Source: Sporosarcina limicola (lineage in GTDB: Bacteria; Bacillota; Bacilli; Bacillales_A; Planococcaceae). From it: a DNA stretch of 42,793 nucleotides. The translations under genes and the position numbers were made by a program. The stretch spans positions 1 through 42,793 of the forward strand of contig NZ_JADBEL010000030.1 in NCBI RefSeq assembly GCF_014873855.1, in the 5' to 3' direction. Each line of letters starts with the position of its first letter. The first letter of the stretch is position 1. Under the pieces are notes generated by a model, which saw only the letters and a list, made by a program, of their open reading frames with translations, ran no database searches and was not told the DNA's origin. Shown here one piece after another: positions 1 through 7,325 of the stretch.

Positions 1-533
1 TCAATCGTTACAATGCAACCCTCAATATACAATTGATCCAACAATTCCGGGATGGCTGTAATTTCATTACTTTTTTCTTCTGTTTTCGTTTGTCCAAGCA
101 CCAATCCGTACGAGTGACACAGAGCACTTACAATATGTATACCTTGTTTCTCTTTTTTCTTGTCCTTGGAACCTCTTGATGTTTTTCCGTCAATGGCCAC
201 GCCGTCTTTTTCCGGCAACTCTAGACCCGTTTTCATCCAATTTGCAAAACAGGTTTCAAACTCTTTAGGCTTGATGATGGAAAATAGTCTTTTTATTGTG
301 GATTCAGACGGGATTCCATTCTGTAATTCGATATACTTTTTAAGCCACTGTTGACTGGAATCCGAGCTCGCCCAAAAATGGATATCATCCCATTCATCCA
401 ATCCACAAATGACTCCAGTTACCACGATAAAAAGAATATCTGTCAATTTGTGGCGAACTTTCCCTTCCTGTCTCGTGTCGTTCAACTCCTCGAAGTATTC
501 AAAAATAGGACCTTGATATCGTTTGTTGTTCAT
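1..533 (-). mobile_element. ISAs1-family transposase, N-terminal 177 residues; runs off the left edge
   Basis: Reading leftward from the ATG at 533, an open frame without stops continues to base 1, where it is cut by the window edge. The product begins MNNKRYQGPIFEYFEELND and contains VAIDGKTSRGSK (first catalytic Asp region), HIVSALCHSYG and KSNEITAIPELLDQLY. These are typical of ISAs1/H-repeat-associated DDE transposases, which are usually about 370 residues, so roughly half is visible. It presumably mobilises an insertion sequence whose right end lies in about 534-640. The next sequence on that side is a broken ABC ATPase gene, suggesting insertion with loss of flanking DNA. Family assignment is from recognised motifs; terminal repeats were not identified. 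Confidence 0.85.
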
Positions 534-625
534 ACGTATCCTCCTCGTAAACTTTTGAATAGTATCATAGCTCAGTAATGAATTATTTTCCAGCAAACTT
601 TATTATCTTTTTCCAAATACTCTCT

Positions 626-826
626 TCATGAATTCGCCGTGGTCGTTGGGTGATCGAGCGTTCCAAGCAAGCTAAGCAAAGTCGATTTGCCCGAACCCGA
701 AGGCCCAATAATCGCCGTAAATTCCCCCTTTGCAAAGGTTAAATTGATATTTTGCACAGCCTTCGTCGTCACACCATCGCCTATATACGTCTTTTCCAGT
801 CCTTCACATGTAATTGTAGTTACCAT
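626..826 (-). pseudogene. 5' fragment of a MacB/LolD-type ABC transporter ATPase
   Basis: A good ribosome binding site (AAAGGGGG, 7-8 bases before the ATG) leads into a 66-residue frame carrying the start of an ABC ATPase: an EKTY element, a [10 protein letters not shown] strand and a perfect Walker [12 protein letters not shown], followed by LLGTLDHPT. Homology to the family (MacB/LolD/YknY-like exporters, normally about 230 residues) stops there and the frame ends within a few codons in unrelated residues. Q-loop, signature, Walker B and the partner permease are all missing. The break, about 635-645, faces the ISAs1-type element, so the gene was probably destroyed by that insertion or a later deletion. 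Not expected to function. Confidence 0.75.
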
Positions 827-891
827 ATAATCCCCCTTTTCACCTGTGTTAGGTATATTTCAAGAACTGTAAATCAAGCACATAATAAGAG

Positions 892-924
892 AAACCTCTG
901 AACTACTGATATAGTCAGAGGTTT
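892..924. terminator. Stem-loop terminator
   Basis: AAACCTCTGA at 892-901 pairs with TCAGAGGTTT at 915-924 across a 13-base loop. On the plus strand the stem runs into T6; on the minus strand the stem ends in TTTCTCTT. It lies just downstream of the minus-strand frame ending at 938. Confidence 0.6.
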
Positions 925-937
925 TTTGATCACCAAT

Positions 938-1153
938 TTATTCACCGCTATTTGCTTGTGTTGGACAATTGCCTTCACAATAAACTGCTTCAGAGTAGAC
1001 TGCTACAGTTGTCTTATTCTTAGAACTGTAGGTAAAATAATCTAGTGAGATGTGCCCACTATAGCCGAAGGAATCGCTATAATTATGTATGCTTGGCGGT
1101 ATAACATCTCTATAAATTACATTAATTTTACAATACTCTCTCATTTGTTTCAA
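938..1153 (-). pseudogene. Degenerate small gene, function unknown
   Basis: The frame can begin at a TTG at 1153 and encodes 71 residues ending YSEAVYCEGNCPTQANSGE. I do not recognise the family. Protein-like sequence continues upstream in the same frame (CWKIPTYERLKQMREYCK and, further up, SDSSGTVDVNSETIII), but it is broken by stop codons (TAA, TGA, TAA) between about 1195 and 1300. This suggests the C-terminal end of a longer decayed gene rather than an independent small protein. No convincing ribosome binding site precedes the TTG. A stem-loop terminator follows directly (892-924). The alternative, a real 71-residue protein, cannot be excluded. Confidence 0.35.
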
Positions 1154-1332
1154 TCGTTCGTAAGTAGGAATCTTCCAACAATTTTTAATGGTATTCGCAT
1201 GAACAGGTTAACAGATAGTTCACATAACTATGATGATAGTTTCGCTATTTACATCGACGGTTCCACTAGAATCACTAAAAAATTACAGAAAATCATCCAT
1301 TTTTATCGTATTCGCTGTAATCTCCCTTATTA

Positions 1333-1383
1333 TGAGAAAGGCCCTGCCGAAGAGAATCATCCTCATCAGCAGGGCCTTTCTCA
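1333..1383. terminator. Strong terminator downstream of the ZIP transporter gene
   Basis: A perfect 15-base inverted repeat, TGAGAAAGGCCCTGC at 1333-1347 and its complement at 1369-1383, encloses a 21-base loop. It begins 34 bases beyond the stop codon of the minus-strand gene at 1417-2139, so it most likely ends that transcript. Confidence 0.65.
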
Positions 1384-1416
1384 CTATATATTGATATTAA
1401 TGCCACGGTTAGGCAA

Positions 1417-2139
1417 TTAAAAATAAATCAGATATAAACCCAGCAGGCAAAAGGCAAGGAAAGCAACCAGCAAGCTATAACGATTAGATGAGTGCCTAAT
1501 TGATTCAGTTAGGATTTCCTTAATCGTGACCATGTAAATAGTTCCAACTGTCAAACTTATTAAGAATGCCCATATTGGCGTATTTTGCTGGCCTATCACT
1601 TCTCCAATTAATGCCCCAAGTGCAACAGGAACAGCGACTAGAATTGAAAGAAAGAATAACTTATTAAAACTAATTCTAGCCATAAATAATGGAGTAAATA
1701 GTATCATACCTTCAGGAATATTATGTAATATTAATGCTTGCAATAACGCTAGATTGAATTGCGAATGCCCACTAGTCCCCATAACTACCCCCATAGGTAG
1801 ATTATGAATAGAAATAATTAGAGCTAGAAATAAACCAAGCCTTCTATTAAAAGGTTTATATGATCCTGCTGTAATTAAAGAGTTCTTATGAATGCCCATA
1901 TGAATGAGCTTAAATACAAGAATTCCAGTTAAGAATCCCAATAAAAAAATAATCCAATTGCCCAATTGTATGGCTTCCGGTATGATTTCAAAACTTATCA
2001 AACCTAAGATTAACCCTGTAGATACCGCGTAGATTGTACCCATACTTCTCTGAAAACCATTTATAAGACCCGCAATAATTCCGCCTATGCCGATACCAGC
2101 AAAAGTTGATAAAAAACCTACAAACCAAACAGGAGTCAA
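1417..2139 (-). CDS. ZIP-family divalent metal transporter
   Basis: 240 residues, a normal length for bacterial ZIP/ZupT-like proteins, with about eight hydrophobic segments over the whole chain. The metal-site motifs are visible: SIHNLPMG in the fourth helix region (near residue 110) and LHNIPEG in the fifth (near residue 138), the usual HN-x-P-x-G pair that binds Zn2+, Fe2+ or Mn2+ during import across the cytoplasmic membrane. The first motif has Met where Glu is commoner. The start is a TTG preceded by AAGGA about 8 bases upstream; no in-frame ATG fits better. It is a single gene with its own terminator and no Fur-like site was seen in front, so zinc or manganese is as likely as iron. Family call is secure; substrate is not. 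Confidence 0.85.
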   Translation of the reverse strand: MTPVWFVGFLSTFAGIGIGGIIAGLINGFQRSMGTIYAVSTGLILGLISFEIIPEAIQLGNWIIFLLGFLTGILVFKLIHMGIHKNSLITAGSYKPFNRRLGLFLALIISIHNLPMGVVMGTSGHSQFNLALLQALILHNIPEGMILFTPLFMARISFNKLFFLSILVAVPVALGALIGEVIGQQNTPIWAFLISLTVGTIYMVTIKEILTESIRHSSNRYSLLVAFLAFCLLGLYLIYF

Positions 2140-2256
2140 TAAACCATCCTTCAGTTATTTGTCTTTAAGTTTATATGGGTAGTAGTCTAAAATTATGCTG
2201 ACGACTTATTTTGCGAAGTCCATTTTCTCCCTTGAGTGTAACGTATTCTTGATAAA

Positions 2257-2382
2257 GTTAATCTTCAATCAGTGGGGGATTCTCCATCCCCCACTGATTG
2301 AAGATTAACCATTCGGGGTTTAAAGCAGAATCGAACTATATTCCGTAAGCTCTTCGGACAGTTGATCCCCCATTTATTCTTC
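2257..2382 (-). repeat. Palindromic intergenic repeat, copy A
   Basis: Contains a perfect inverted repeat with 24-base arms (2257-2280 and 2286-2309) and a 5-base loop; each arm carries ATCAGTGGGGGAT. Read on the minus strand, the adjoining 2310-2382 (TGGGGGATCAACTGTCCGAA and onward through GAATATAGTTCGATT) is highly similar to 37206-37280 on the plus strand. The layout resembles right-end/omega-RNA-like regions of IS200/IS605-type elements as I remember them, but no transposase or TnpB gene is present here. Confidence 0.7.
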
Positions 2383-2455
2383 TCGTCTTCACAACTATTT
2401 TTCAAACGTAAAGAGCTTTCTCATTTGTATCTCGTTACCCTATTGCTAGGGCTAT

Positions 2456-3532
2456 TTACTTCACTAAAAACTTCACCAAATCATCCATTTTCATCCTATT
2501 CGCTGTAATTGCTCCTGATTGCCAATGCGAGCGTTCTAGTTGATAAACATGACCGTTCTTGACAGCAGGAATACTTTTCCATAATGGATCGTCAAGCAGT
2601 GCAACCGCCTTCTCATTAGACTGGGAGTCCCATGTACCATCAGAAGGGAAGATGATAATATGATCGGCGGAAAACTCCGGTATTTTTTCTTGTGAAATAA
2701 CATCATGGGCCTCGATGTTATTCACCCACGGAAACGGCTCCAAACCAAGGTCTTTGTAAATCATGCCAGTATATGCATTAGTCAGACCGAACAGACGCAG
2801 CTCCGGCTTGTCCCCAACATCGAGACGCACGACAGCAACTGTCTCGCGGCCAATAGCCTCTTCCAACTTCTCTTTCGTGTCGGCAACCTTCTGTTTATAA
2901 TCTCCTAATACGCTAGTAGCCTTCTCTGGAATGCCTAGTAAATCAGCAATCGTTTTGAGCGTTTCTTCTGCATCTCCAATCATTTCATCTGGCAATCGAT
3001 AAGTAGGTGCAATTTTAGAATACAGTTGATAACTATCATCCATTCCTCCATTCAATATAATTAAGTCAGGATTATTTTCAAGCATGGCCTCTAAACTACC
3101 CGTAATATCGAATAACGGAACATCTGTCAGTCCTAAATAATCTTGTTTACCCCAGTTCGGATGATACCACTGCACAATCGGTTCCACACCCAGCGCCAAC
3201 ATATAATCCTCTAAGTAAATGCCTGCTACTCTCTGTGGCTTGACAGGAACCTCTACTTCGCCAAAAGCATCTTTAACCTTCCTTGTATCACTGCTCTTTT
3301 GCTTATTGTTTTCTTGCTTATTGTTTTTTTGCTTACTGTTTTCTTGATTACTGTTTTCTTGATTACTGTTCTCTTGCTTATTGTTCTCTTGCTTACTGTT
3401 CTTTTGCTTACTGTCTTCACCATTCGTCGATGTTTCCTTTGCATCGCCGCAGCCTGCCAAACTCACCATAATGGCCAGCAGGACGACCAGCCAACGAATC
3501 TTCCGTATACTTCCTATTGTTTGCATCGCCAT
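2456..3532 (-). CDS. Siderophore-type ABC transporter substrate-binding lipoprotein with a repeat linker (SBP 1)
   Basis: About 358 residues. An earlier ATG at 3568 keeps the frame open, but AAAGGAG lies in front of the ATG at 3532 and gives a proper signal peptide (MAMQTIGSIRKIRWLVVLLA) and lipobox LAGCG, so 3532 is preferred. The mature N terminus is a hydrophilic linker of eight KQEN-type pentapeptides. Then comes a class-III periplasmic-binding (FecB/FepB/FhuD) fold: EVEVPVKPQRVAGI, NPDLIIL and AVKNGHVYQL near the end. It should be anchored outside the membrane and deliver ferric siderophore to a FecCD permease. It lies 71 bases after the upstream SBP 2 gene and is probably co-transcribed with it from the Fur-box promoter at 4605. 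Ligand unknown. Confidence 0.88.
   Translation of the reverse strand: MAMQTIGSIRKIRWLVVLLAIMVSLAGCGDAKETSTNGEDSKQKNSKQENNKQENSNQENSNQENSKQKNNKQENNKQKSSDTRKVKDAFGEVEVPVKPQRVAGIYLEDYMLALGVEPIVQWYHPNWGKQDYLGLTDVPLFDITGSLEAMLENNPDLIILNGGMDDSYQLYSKIAPTYRLPDEMIGDAEETLKTIADLLGIPEKATSVLGDYKQKVADTKEKLEEAIGRETVAVVRLDVGDKPELRLFGLTNAYTGMIYKDLGLEPFPWVNNIEAHDVISQEKIPEFSADHIIIFPSDGTWDSQSNEKAVALLDDPLWKSIPAVKNGHVYQLERSHWQSGAITANRMKMDDLVKFLVK
3299..3418 (-). repeat. Eight 15-bp tandem repeats inside SBP 1
   Basis: Eight consecutive 15-base units of the type TTGCTTACTGTTTTC (plus-strand reading) encode SKQKN/NKQEN/SNQEN pentapeptides in the linker between lipid anchor and binding domain. Units differ by one to three bases, mostly T/C changes. 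Because 15 is a multiple of three, gain or loss of units keeps the frame. Confidence 0.9.
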
Positions 3533-3603
3533 ATTATGTGTAGACTCCTTTATTTCGTTACTTCCCATGCCGTGCCATGCAACAAGCTAGGGAGCATCTT
3601 TTT

Positions 3604-4578
3604 CTATTTTTCAAGATTGGTAAGCCAAGTAGTTAGTTCTTCAATCTGAGCAAGAACGGCAATCGGATCATAATACCATGAGCGTTCTTCCGGCCAAACG
3701 TAGAGATGATCATTCTTGACGGCTGGCAGACTACCCCAAATCGGATCTGCCTTAAAATCTTCAACTGTTCGTTCGTTGGAAGTCATAATAATATAATCAC
3801 CAGCATAACTTTCTATCATTTCTGCCGAGAGTTCGGCCCATTGCTTCTCCATAATTACATTAGCAACATCGCTGGGTGGCTTACGTCCAAGCGCCTGATA
3901 AATCGGCTGTCCCCCGCGACCGAAATTATCACCGTATACCCATGTCGACTTGCCACCATCCTCCATAATAGAGAAGCTGGCATCCGCAGGAACAGCAGCA
4001 TCCACTTTCGCCTTAGCTTCAGCAATCTGCTGATCATATTGAAGTAGCCAAGCCGCCGCCTCCCCTTGTTTATCAAGAAGGTTACCGAAATAGGTTAGCT
4101 CCTCATGAACGTCTTTCAAATCGCCATAAGGAATAACAATCGTGGGCGCAATTTTGCTTAATGCCTCGTAGTTGTCTCCATTTCCAGTAATAATGAGATC
4201 TGGATTAAGAGCAAGTATATTTTCAACGGACGGTTTGCCGTATGCTCCGATATCCGAAACCCCCATAAGCTCCTTTTTAAAATAATAGTTTTTAATTGTT
4301 AGCTCTGGGGCTCCCACCGGAATAACATCCAAGGTGATTAGACTACCCAGGTACTCCTCTGCTACAATACGCTGCGGCTTGGCAGGAATTTCAATATCGC
4401 CATTGATGGTGGTCACTGTTTTAATCTGTAGTTGTGTCTCCACTGTTTTATTGGAGGTTGTCTGTGCTTCTTCATTTGCAGAAGTGTTGCCTGTCGTACC
4501 GCCGGAACAGGCGCTTAGCAATAAACTCAAACAAAATAATGCGGTTGCTGTCATGGATATTTTTTCACTGCTGTTCAT
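3604..4578 (-). CDS. Iron-siderophore ABC transporter substrate-binding lipoprotein (SBP 2)
   Basis: 324 residues, a normal size for this family. Signal peptide MNSSEKISMTATALFCLSLL with lipobox LSACS; start supported by AAAAGGAG 8 bases upstream. The fold markers are GDIEIPAKPQRIVAEEY, NPDLIITGNGDNYEALSKIA, GDNFGRGGQPIYQALG, SYAGDYIIM and the C-terminal WYYDPIAVLAQIEELTTWL, which together resemble the Bacillus YfiY/YxeB/FhuD hydroxamate-type receptors. A near-perfect Fur box precedes it (4605-4623). Its promoter, signal peptide and preceding terminator are nearly the same DNA as those of SBP 3 (4930-5937), although the mature proteins belong to different subfamilies. It is likely the first gene of a two-gene unit with SBP 1. 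Confidence 0.9.
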   Translation of the reverse strand: MNSSEKISMTATALFCLSLLLSACSGGTTGNTSANEEAQTTSNKTVETQLQIKTVTTINGDIEIPAKPQRIVAEEYLGSLITLDVIPVGAPELTIKNYYFKKELMGVSDIGAYGKPSVENILALNPDLIITGNGDNYEALSKIAPTIVIPYGDLKDVHEELTYFGNLLDKQGEAAAWLLQYDQQIAEAKAKVDAAVPADASFSIMEDGGKSTWVYGDNFGRGGQPIYQALGRKPPSDVANVIMEKQWAELSAEMIESYAGDYIIMTSNERTVEDFKADPIWGSLPAVKNDHLYVWPEERSWYYDPIAVLAQIEELTTWLTNLEK

Positions 4579-4604
4579 GGGTAAATCTCCTTTTCTATTT
4601 TATC

Positions 4605-4623
4605 GATAATGATTATCATTCTC
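4605..4623. promoter_or_regulatory. Fur box upstream of SBP 2
   Basis: GATAATGATTATCATTCTC is a very close match to the classic Fur consensus (GATAATGATAATCATTATC). It lies about 27 bases before the start codon at 4578, where bound Fe-Fur would block transcription when iron is plentiful. Confidence 0.88.
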
Positions 4624-4825
4624 ATTAGTACTATAGCATCTCAAACTCTAATTCGCAATAAAAAACTAGATTTGCAGTGTTATACAAAATTTCACTACTT
4701 CGTTGTACATCAATTTTTTTAGTGAGCGGTGTCACACCAAATTATCTTCTCACCAGATACATACTATGTGGCAACACAAAAATCGGGTTTATCAACTAAA
4801 TTCACTAACAGGGCCAATCTCAAAA

Positions 4826-4872
4826 AAAGAAGTTTTAAAGAAAGGTATACTTTCCATAAAACTTCTTTTATT
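4826..4872 (-). terminator. Terminator of SBP 3 (part of the repeated block)
   Basis: On the minus strand AAGAAGTTTTA pairs with TAAAACTTCTT, with inner pairs GAAAG/CTTTC around TATAC, and the stem is followed by a run of T. It lies about 60 bases past the SBP 3 stop. Near-identical hairpins occur at 6195-6235 and 7165-7212. Confidence 0.75.
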
Positions 4873-4929
4873 CGTAGATATATTTCAACCTTCTTCACTA
4901 GTCTAGTAATCGCAAGTCAAGCCGCTTTC

Positions 4930-5937
4930 TTACTGCTCCATAACATTTGGAAATTCATCCAGCAGCATATCGCTTGTTGTCATGTCATTATAATTCCATT
5001 TATCCTCGATAAAATTAATCTTGCCGCCCTTAACTGCCGGAAGCGACTTCCATAAGTCGGTCTTTAACAATTCAGCAAAAGCTTTCTCTGCATCCTTGTC
5101 AGCAGAGTGCAACACAAATAATCGATCACCAATCAATATATCGTGCATCAATTCATTAGAAACCTCTATATATGGGCCACTATTTGGTTGTAGCGCCTTC
5201 ACCTTGTCATCCATCCCAAATCCGGAAGGCTGATAAAGTAATTCGGCAAGTGCACCGGTCTTCATCACATACATCGTTTTATTCCAGTAATATTGAAGCA
5301 CAACTGCAGTCTCACCCTCGGTTATCTTGCCGTTTACTCGCAAGTCCTTCCACATTGCTTCAGCTTTAAGATCATAGTCTTGTAACAATTGCCCAGCCTC
5401 AGCCTTTTTACCAACAATATCCGCGATTACTGGGAAACGCACCTTCAAGGGAAGGGCCCCATCAAAAGTAACGACTGGAGAGATTTTGGAGGCTTCTTCA
5501 TACTCCTTGTCTAACACATAGGAAAGCATCGTCAAATCTGGCTCTAATGAGAGTACCAACTCTAGGTTCGTTGGAAAGCCAATATCCTGCGCAGGTTTCT
5601 GCTCCTTATCAATATTAACCGAGCTTTCTATAAACCGACGATCGATGCCGATTGGTTGTATGCCCAGTGCCAGCAGATCGCCAATTGCATTTCCTTGTAA
5701 AACAATACGTTTAGGGTTCGTTGGGATTTCAACTTCATGTCCCTGACTGTCCTTGTATATTCTTGTTTCAGATGAGTTGCTCTTTTGATTTTCCTCCGTC
5801 ATCGCATTGGTTTCGGCTTGCTTTTGTACCGCCGATTCCTCATTCGTAGCTGTTTTACCGTTGGAGCAGGCACTCAGTTTTAAGATGAAACAAAGTAATG
5901 CGGTTGCTATCATGGATATTTTTTTGCTTCTGTTCAT
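4930..5937 (-). CDS. Iron-siderophore ABC transporter substrate-binding lipoprotein (SBP 3)
   Basis: 335 residues from the ATG at 5937, which has GGAG 8 bases upstream. The open frame extends to 6015, but those extra codons merely translate the Fur box (NENENENEN) and should be excluded. Signal peptide MNRSKKISMIATALLCFILK with lipobox LSACS is nearly the same as in SBP 2. The mature part has HEVEIPTNPKRIVLQGNAIG, LALGIQPIGID, EPDLTMLS and AVKGGKINFIEDKWNYND, a FecB/FepB-type fold closer to ferric-citrate/catecholate receptors than to SBP 2. Expected role: surface-anchored ferric-chelate receptor. Monocistronic, with its own promoter and terminator. Ligand not determinable. Confidence 0.88.
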   Translation of the reverse strand: MNRSKKISMIATALLCFILKLSACSNGKTATNEESAVQKQAETNAMTEENQKSNSSETRIYKDSQGHEVEIPTNPKRIVLQGNAIGDLLALGIQPIGIDRRFIESSVNIDKEQKPAQDIGFPTNLELVLSLEPDLTMLSYVLDKEYEEASKISPVVTFDGALPLKVRFPVIADIVGKKAEAGQLLQDYDLKAEAMWKDLRVNGKITEGETAVVLQYYWNKTMYVMKTGALAELLYQPSGFGMDDKVKALQPNSGPYIEVSNELMHDILIGDRLFVLHSADKDAEKAFAELLKTDLWKSLPAVKGGKINFIEDKWNYNDMTTSDMLLDEFPNVMEQ

Positions 5938-6290
5938 AGGTAAATCTCCTTTTCCATTACATCGATAATGATTCTCATTCTCATTCTCATTCTCATTAAT
6001 ACTATAGCATCCCAAATTCTAATTCGCAATAAAAACCTAGATTTGCAGTGTTATACAAAATGCTACTACTTCGTTTTACATCTACATTTTAGTGAGTGTG
6101 TCACCCAAAAATTATTTTCTCAACAGGTTCATACTATGTGACAACTCAAAATCAGATTTATCAACACTATTCACTAACAGGGCCAATCGCAAAAAAAATT
6201 TTAAAGAAAGGTATACTTGCCATAAAACTTCTTTTATTTGTAGATATATTTCAACCATCTTCACTGCATAAGTCTAGTAATCTCAAGTCA
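5860..6290 (-). repeat. Duplicated terminator-promoter-signal-peptide block, copy 2
   Basis: Matches copy 1 (4500-4918) through the signal peptide, Fur region, CTAGATTTGCAGTGTTATAC, TTCACTAACAGGGCCAATC and the hairpin ending CATAAAACTTCTTTTATT. Small indels separate the copies; the hairpin arm is shortened here on one side. Confidence 0.85.
5964..5999. promoter_or_regulatory. Expanded hexamer-repeat Fur box upstream of SBP 3
   Basis: GATAATGATTCTCATT is followed by three further CTCATT hexamers, ending near ATTAATAC. The equivalent site before SBP 2 has only one CTCATT. Since Fur recognises arrays of GATAAT-like hexamers, this could bind more than one dimer. Confidence 0.78.
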
Positions 6291-6442
6291 GAATTGGCGA
6301 TTTTGAAAAAGTATTCAATTGCCCAACACTTTTCATTCTTTTGTTGTTGTCGTATTTTTATTTCATCAAAGAATCGAGGGTTTTCTATATTTTTTGTGCG
6401 AAAATGGGTACTGAACCATGTTTTAATGCAATTTCATCGGGA

Positions 6443-6466
6443 TTATTCAACTCTGAAAGTTGAGCC
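6443..6466 (+). repeat. Dispersed hairpin repeat (copy 1)
   Basis: TTATTCAACTCTGAAAGTTG followed by AGCC; a small dyad TCAACT/AGTTGA. Matches copies at 7282-7302 and, inverted, 31302-31325. Confidence 0.65.
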
Positions 6467-6491
6467 AATAACTAATAAATATTTCCATGGA

Positions 6492-6617
6492 TATCCTTCA
6501 CTTCCGGGATTATATCCGTAAAGTTCACAATTTTATCCGTCACTTTCATAAATTTATCCGTTAATTTGTTGAATTTATCCACCACTTCCACAAACTTATT
6601 CTCAAGTCAGGACTAAT
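6492..6617. repeat. 21-bp repeat array 1 (six units)
   Basis: TATCC begins at exactly 6492, 6513, 6534, 6555 and 6576, with TATTC at 6597: a strict 21-base period. Units look like TATCCGTCACTTTCATAAAT plus one base. A related five-unit array lies at 8922-9026. Confidence 0.85.
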
Positions 6618-6743
6618 GAATTAGTCAAAAACTAGGAACTACCCAAGTCTATAAAAATTATACGTTGCTTTGGTATGAGAACATATTTTCATGTTAGATG
6701 GTGGTGGCGAGTATCATCTGAATGTTGTTTCTTATCTTTGAAC

Positions 6744-6778
6744 AAAAAAATCCCCTCAAGCCCCACTACTGGCCTGAG
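6744..6778 (-). terminator. Terminator after the truncated SBP
   Basis: On the minus strand CTCAGGCC pairs with GGCTTGAG (one G-U) across an 8-base loop and is followed by GGGATTTTTTT. It would have ended the transcript of the broken gene at 6848-7075. Confidence 0.7.
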
Positions 6779-6847
6779 AGAATTAATCCTTCATATAACT
6801 AAACACATACGTTTATCGGAATTGCGTTTAAACAAAGAACTAACGAC

Positions 6848-7075
6848 TTACTTCACCGTTTCAAGCAAGCTGTCCACAACAAAGTCAAGCTGTTTATCCA
6901 GTGAATAAATGTCATTGTAAAAGAATAAGCCGAAGCTCATATCGATTAACCGTCCTTCGTCCACAGCCGGTATGCTGTTCCAGACGACGTTATCCGACAA
7001 GTCCTCCATTTCTTTATAGGCAGATCGGAACACATAATCACCAGCATACTCAGGCAACACCTCGATGGAAACCAC
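6848..7075 (-). pseudogene. C-terminal fragment of a siderophore substrate-binding protein
   Basis: About 75 residues: VSIEVLPEYAGDYVFRSAYK, then VVWNSIPAVDEGRLIDM and a C-terminal DKQLDFVVDSLLETVK helix. This matches the last quarter of SBP 2, SBP 4 and SBP 6 (for example SMEVLPEYAADYMFLTTYD in SBP 4). The signal peptide and N-terminal lobe, some 230-250 residues, are missing. At about 7076-7080 the coding sequence joins directly to the middle of the repeated intergenic block (ATTTTCTCAACAG), so one deletion removed the gene front and its promoter. The ATG-like start inside the fragment has no meaning; it cannot be secreted. Confidence 0.8.
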
Positions 7076-7079
7076 CTTG

Positions 7080-7262
7080 CTATTTTCTCAACAGATTCAT
7101 ACTATGTGGCATCCCAAAAATCGGGCTTACCAACTAAACTTACCAACAGGGCCAATCGCAAAAAAAAAGAAGTTTTAAAGAAAGGTATACTTTCCATAAA
7201 ACTTCTTTTATTCGTAAACATATTTCAACCATCTTCACTAATCTAGTAATTGTAAGTACGAC
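7080..7262 (-). repeat. Duplicated intergenic block, partial copy 3
   Basis: Shares TCATACTATGTGGCA, CAACAGGGCCAATCGCA and the terminator hairpin (7165-7212) with copies 1 and 2, but lacks the Fur box and signal-peptide part. In this position the hairpin serves as terminator for the PepSY gene ending at 7326. Confidence 0.8.
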
Positions 7263-7281
7263 TTGACGACCTTGAAAAAGC

Positions 7282-7302
7282 ATTCAACTCCGAAAGTTGA
7301 GT
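7282..7302 (+). repeat. Dispersed hairpin repeat (copy 2)
   Basis: ATTCAACTCCGAAAGTTGAG, about 25 bases from the stop of the PepSY gene. The flanking sequence CTTGAAAAAGCATTCAA also recalls the region near 6303-6320. Confidence 0.65.
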
Positions 7303-7325
7303 TAGTAAAGATTAGTTTGCTATGG

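Larger units (their letters stand above)
4500..4918 (-). repeat. Duplicated terminator-promoter-signal-peptide block, copy 1
   Basis: Strongly similar to 5860-6290 and, in part, to 7080-7260. Shared landmarks are the signal-peptide coding DNA, the Fur box, the stretch CTAGATTTGCAGTGTTATAC, then GGGCCAATC and a terminator hairpin. Identity covers non-coding as well as coding sequence, so it is DNA duplication rather than protein conservation. Confidence 0.85.
6291..6743. other. Gene-free stretch with repeats
   Basis: No supportable gene. It holds a TTATTCAACTCTGAAAGTTG hairpin repeat (6443-6466), a six-unit 21-bp array (6492-6617) and, after it, AAGTCAGGACTAATGAA, a tag shared with the second array near 9010-9045. 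The plus-strand frame running through part of it has no ribosome binding site and decodes the repeats. Confidence 0.6.

Noticed and set aside
5938..6015. N-terminal extension of SBP 3
   Set aside because: The extra residues (NENENENEN) are the translated Fur box; the ribosome binding site and signal peptide point to the ATG at 5937.
6096..6521. Plus-strand frame of 141 codons over the repeat region
   Set aside because: No ribosome binding site; it translates the duplicated promoter/terminator block and the first 21-bp repeats, and the same pattern is non-coding in the other copies.
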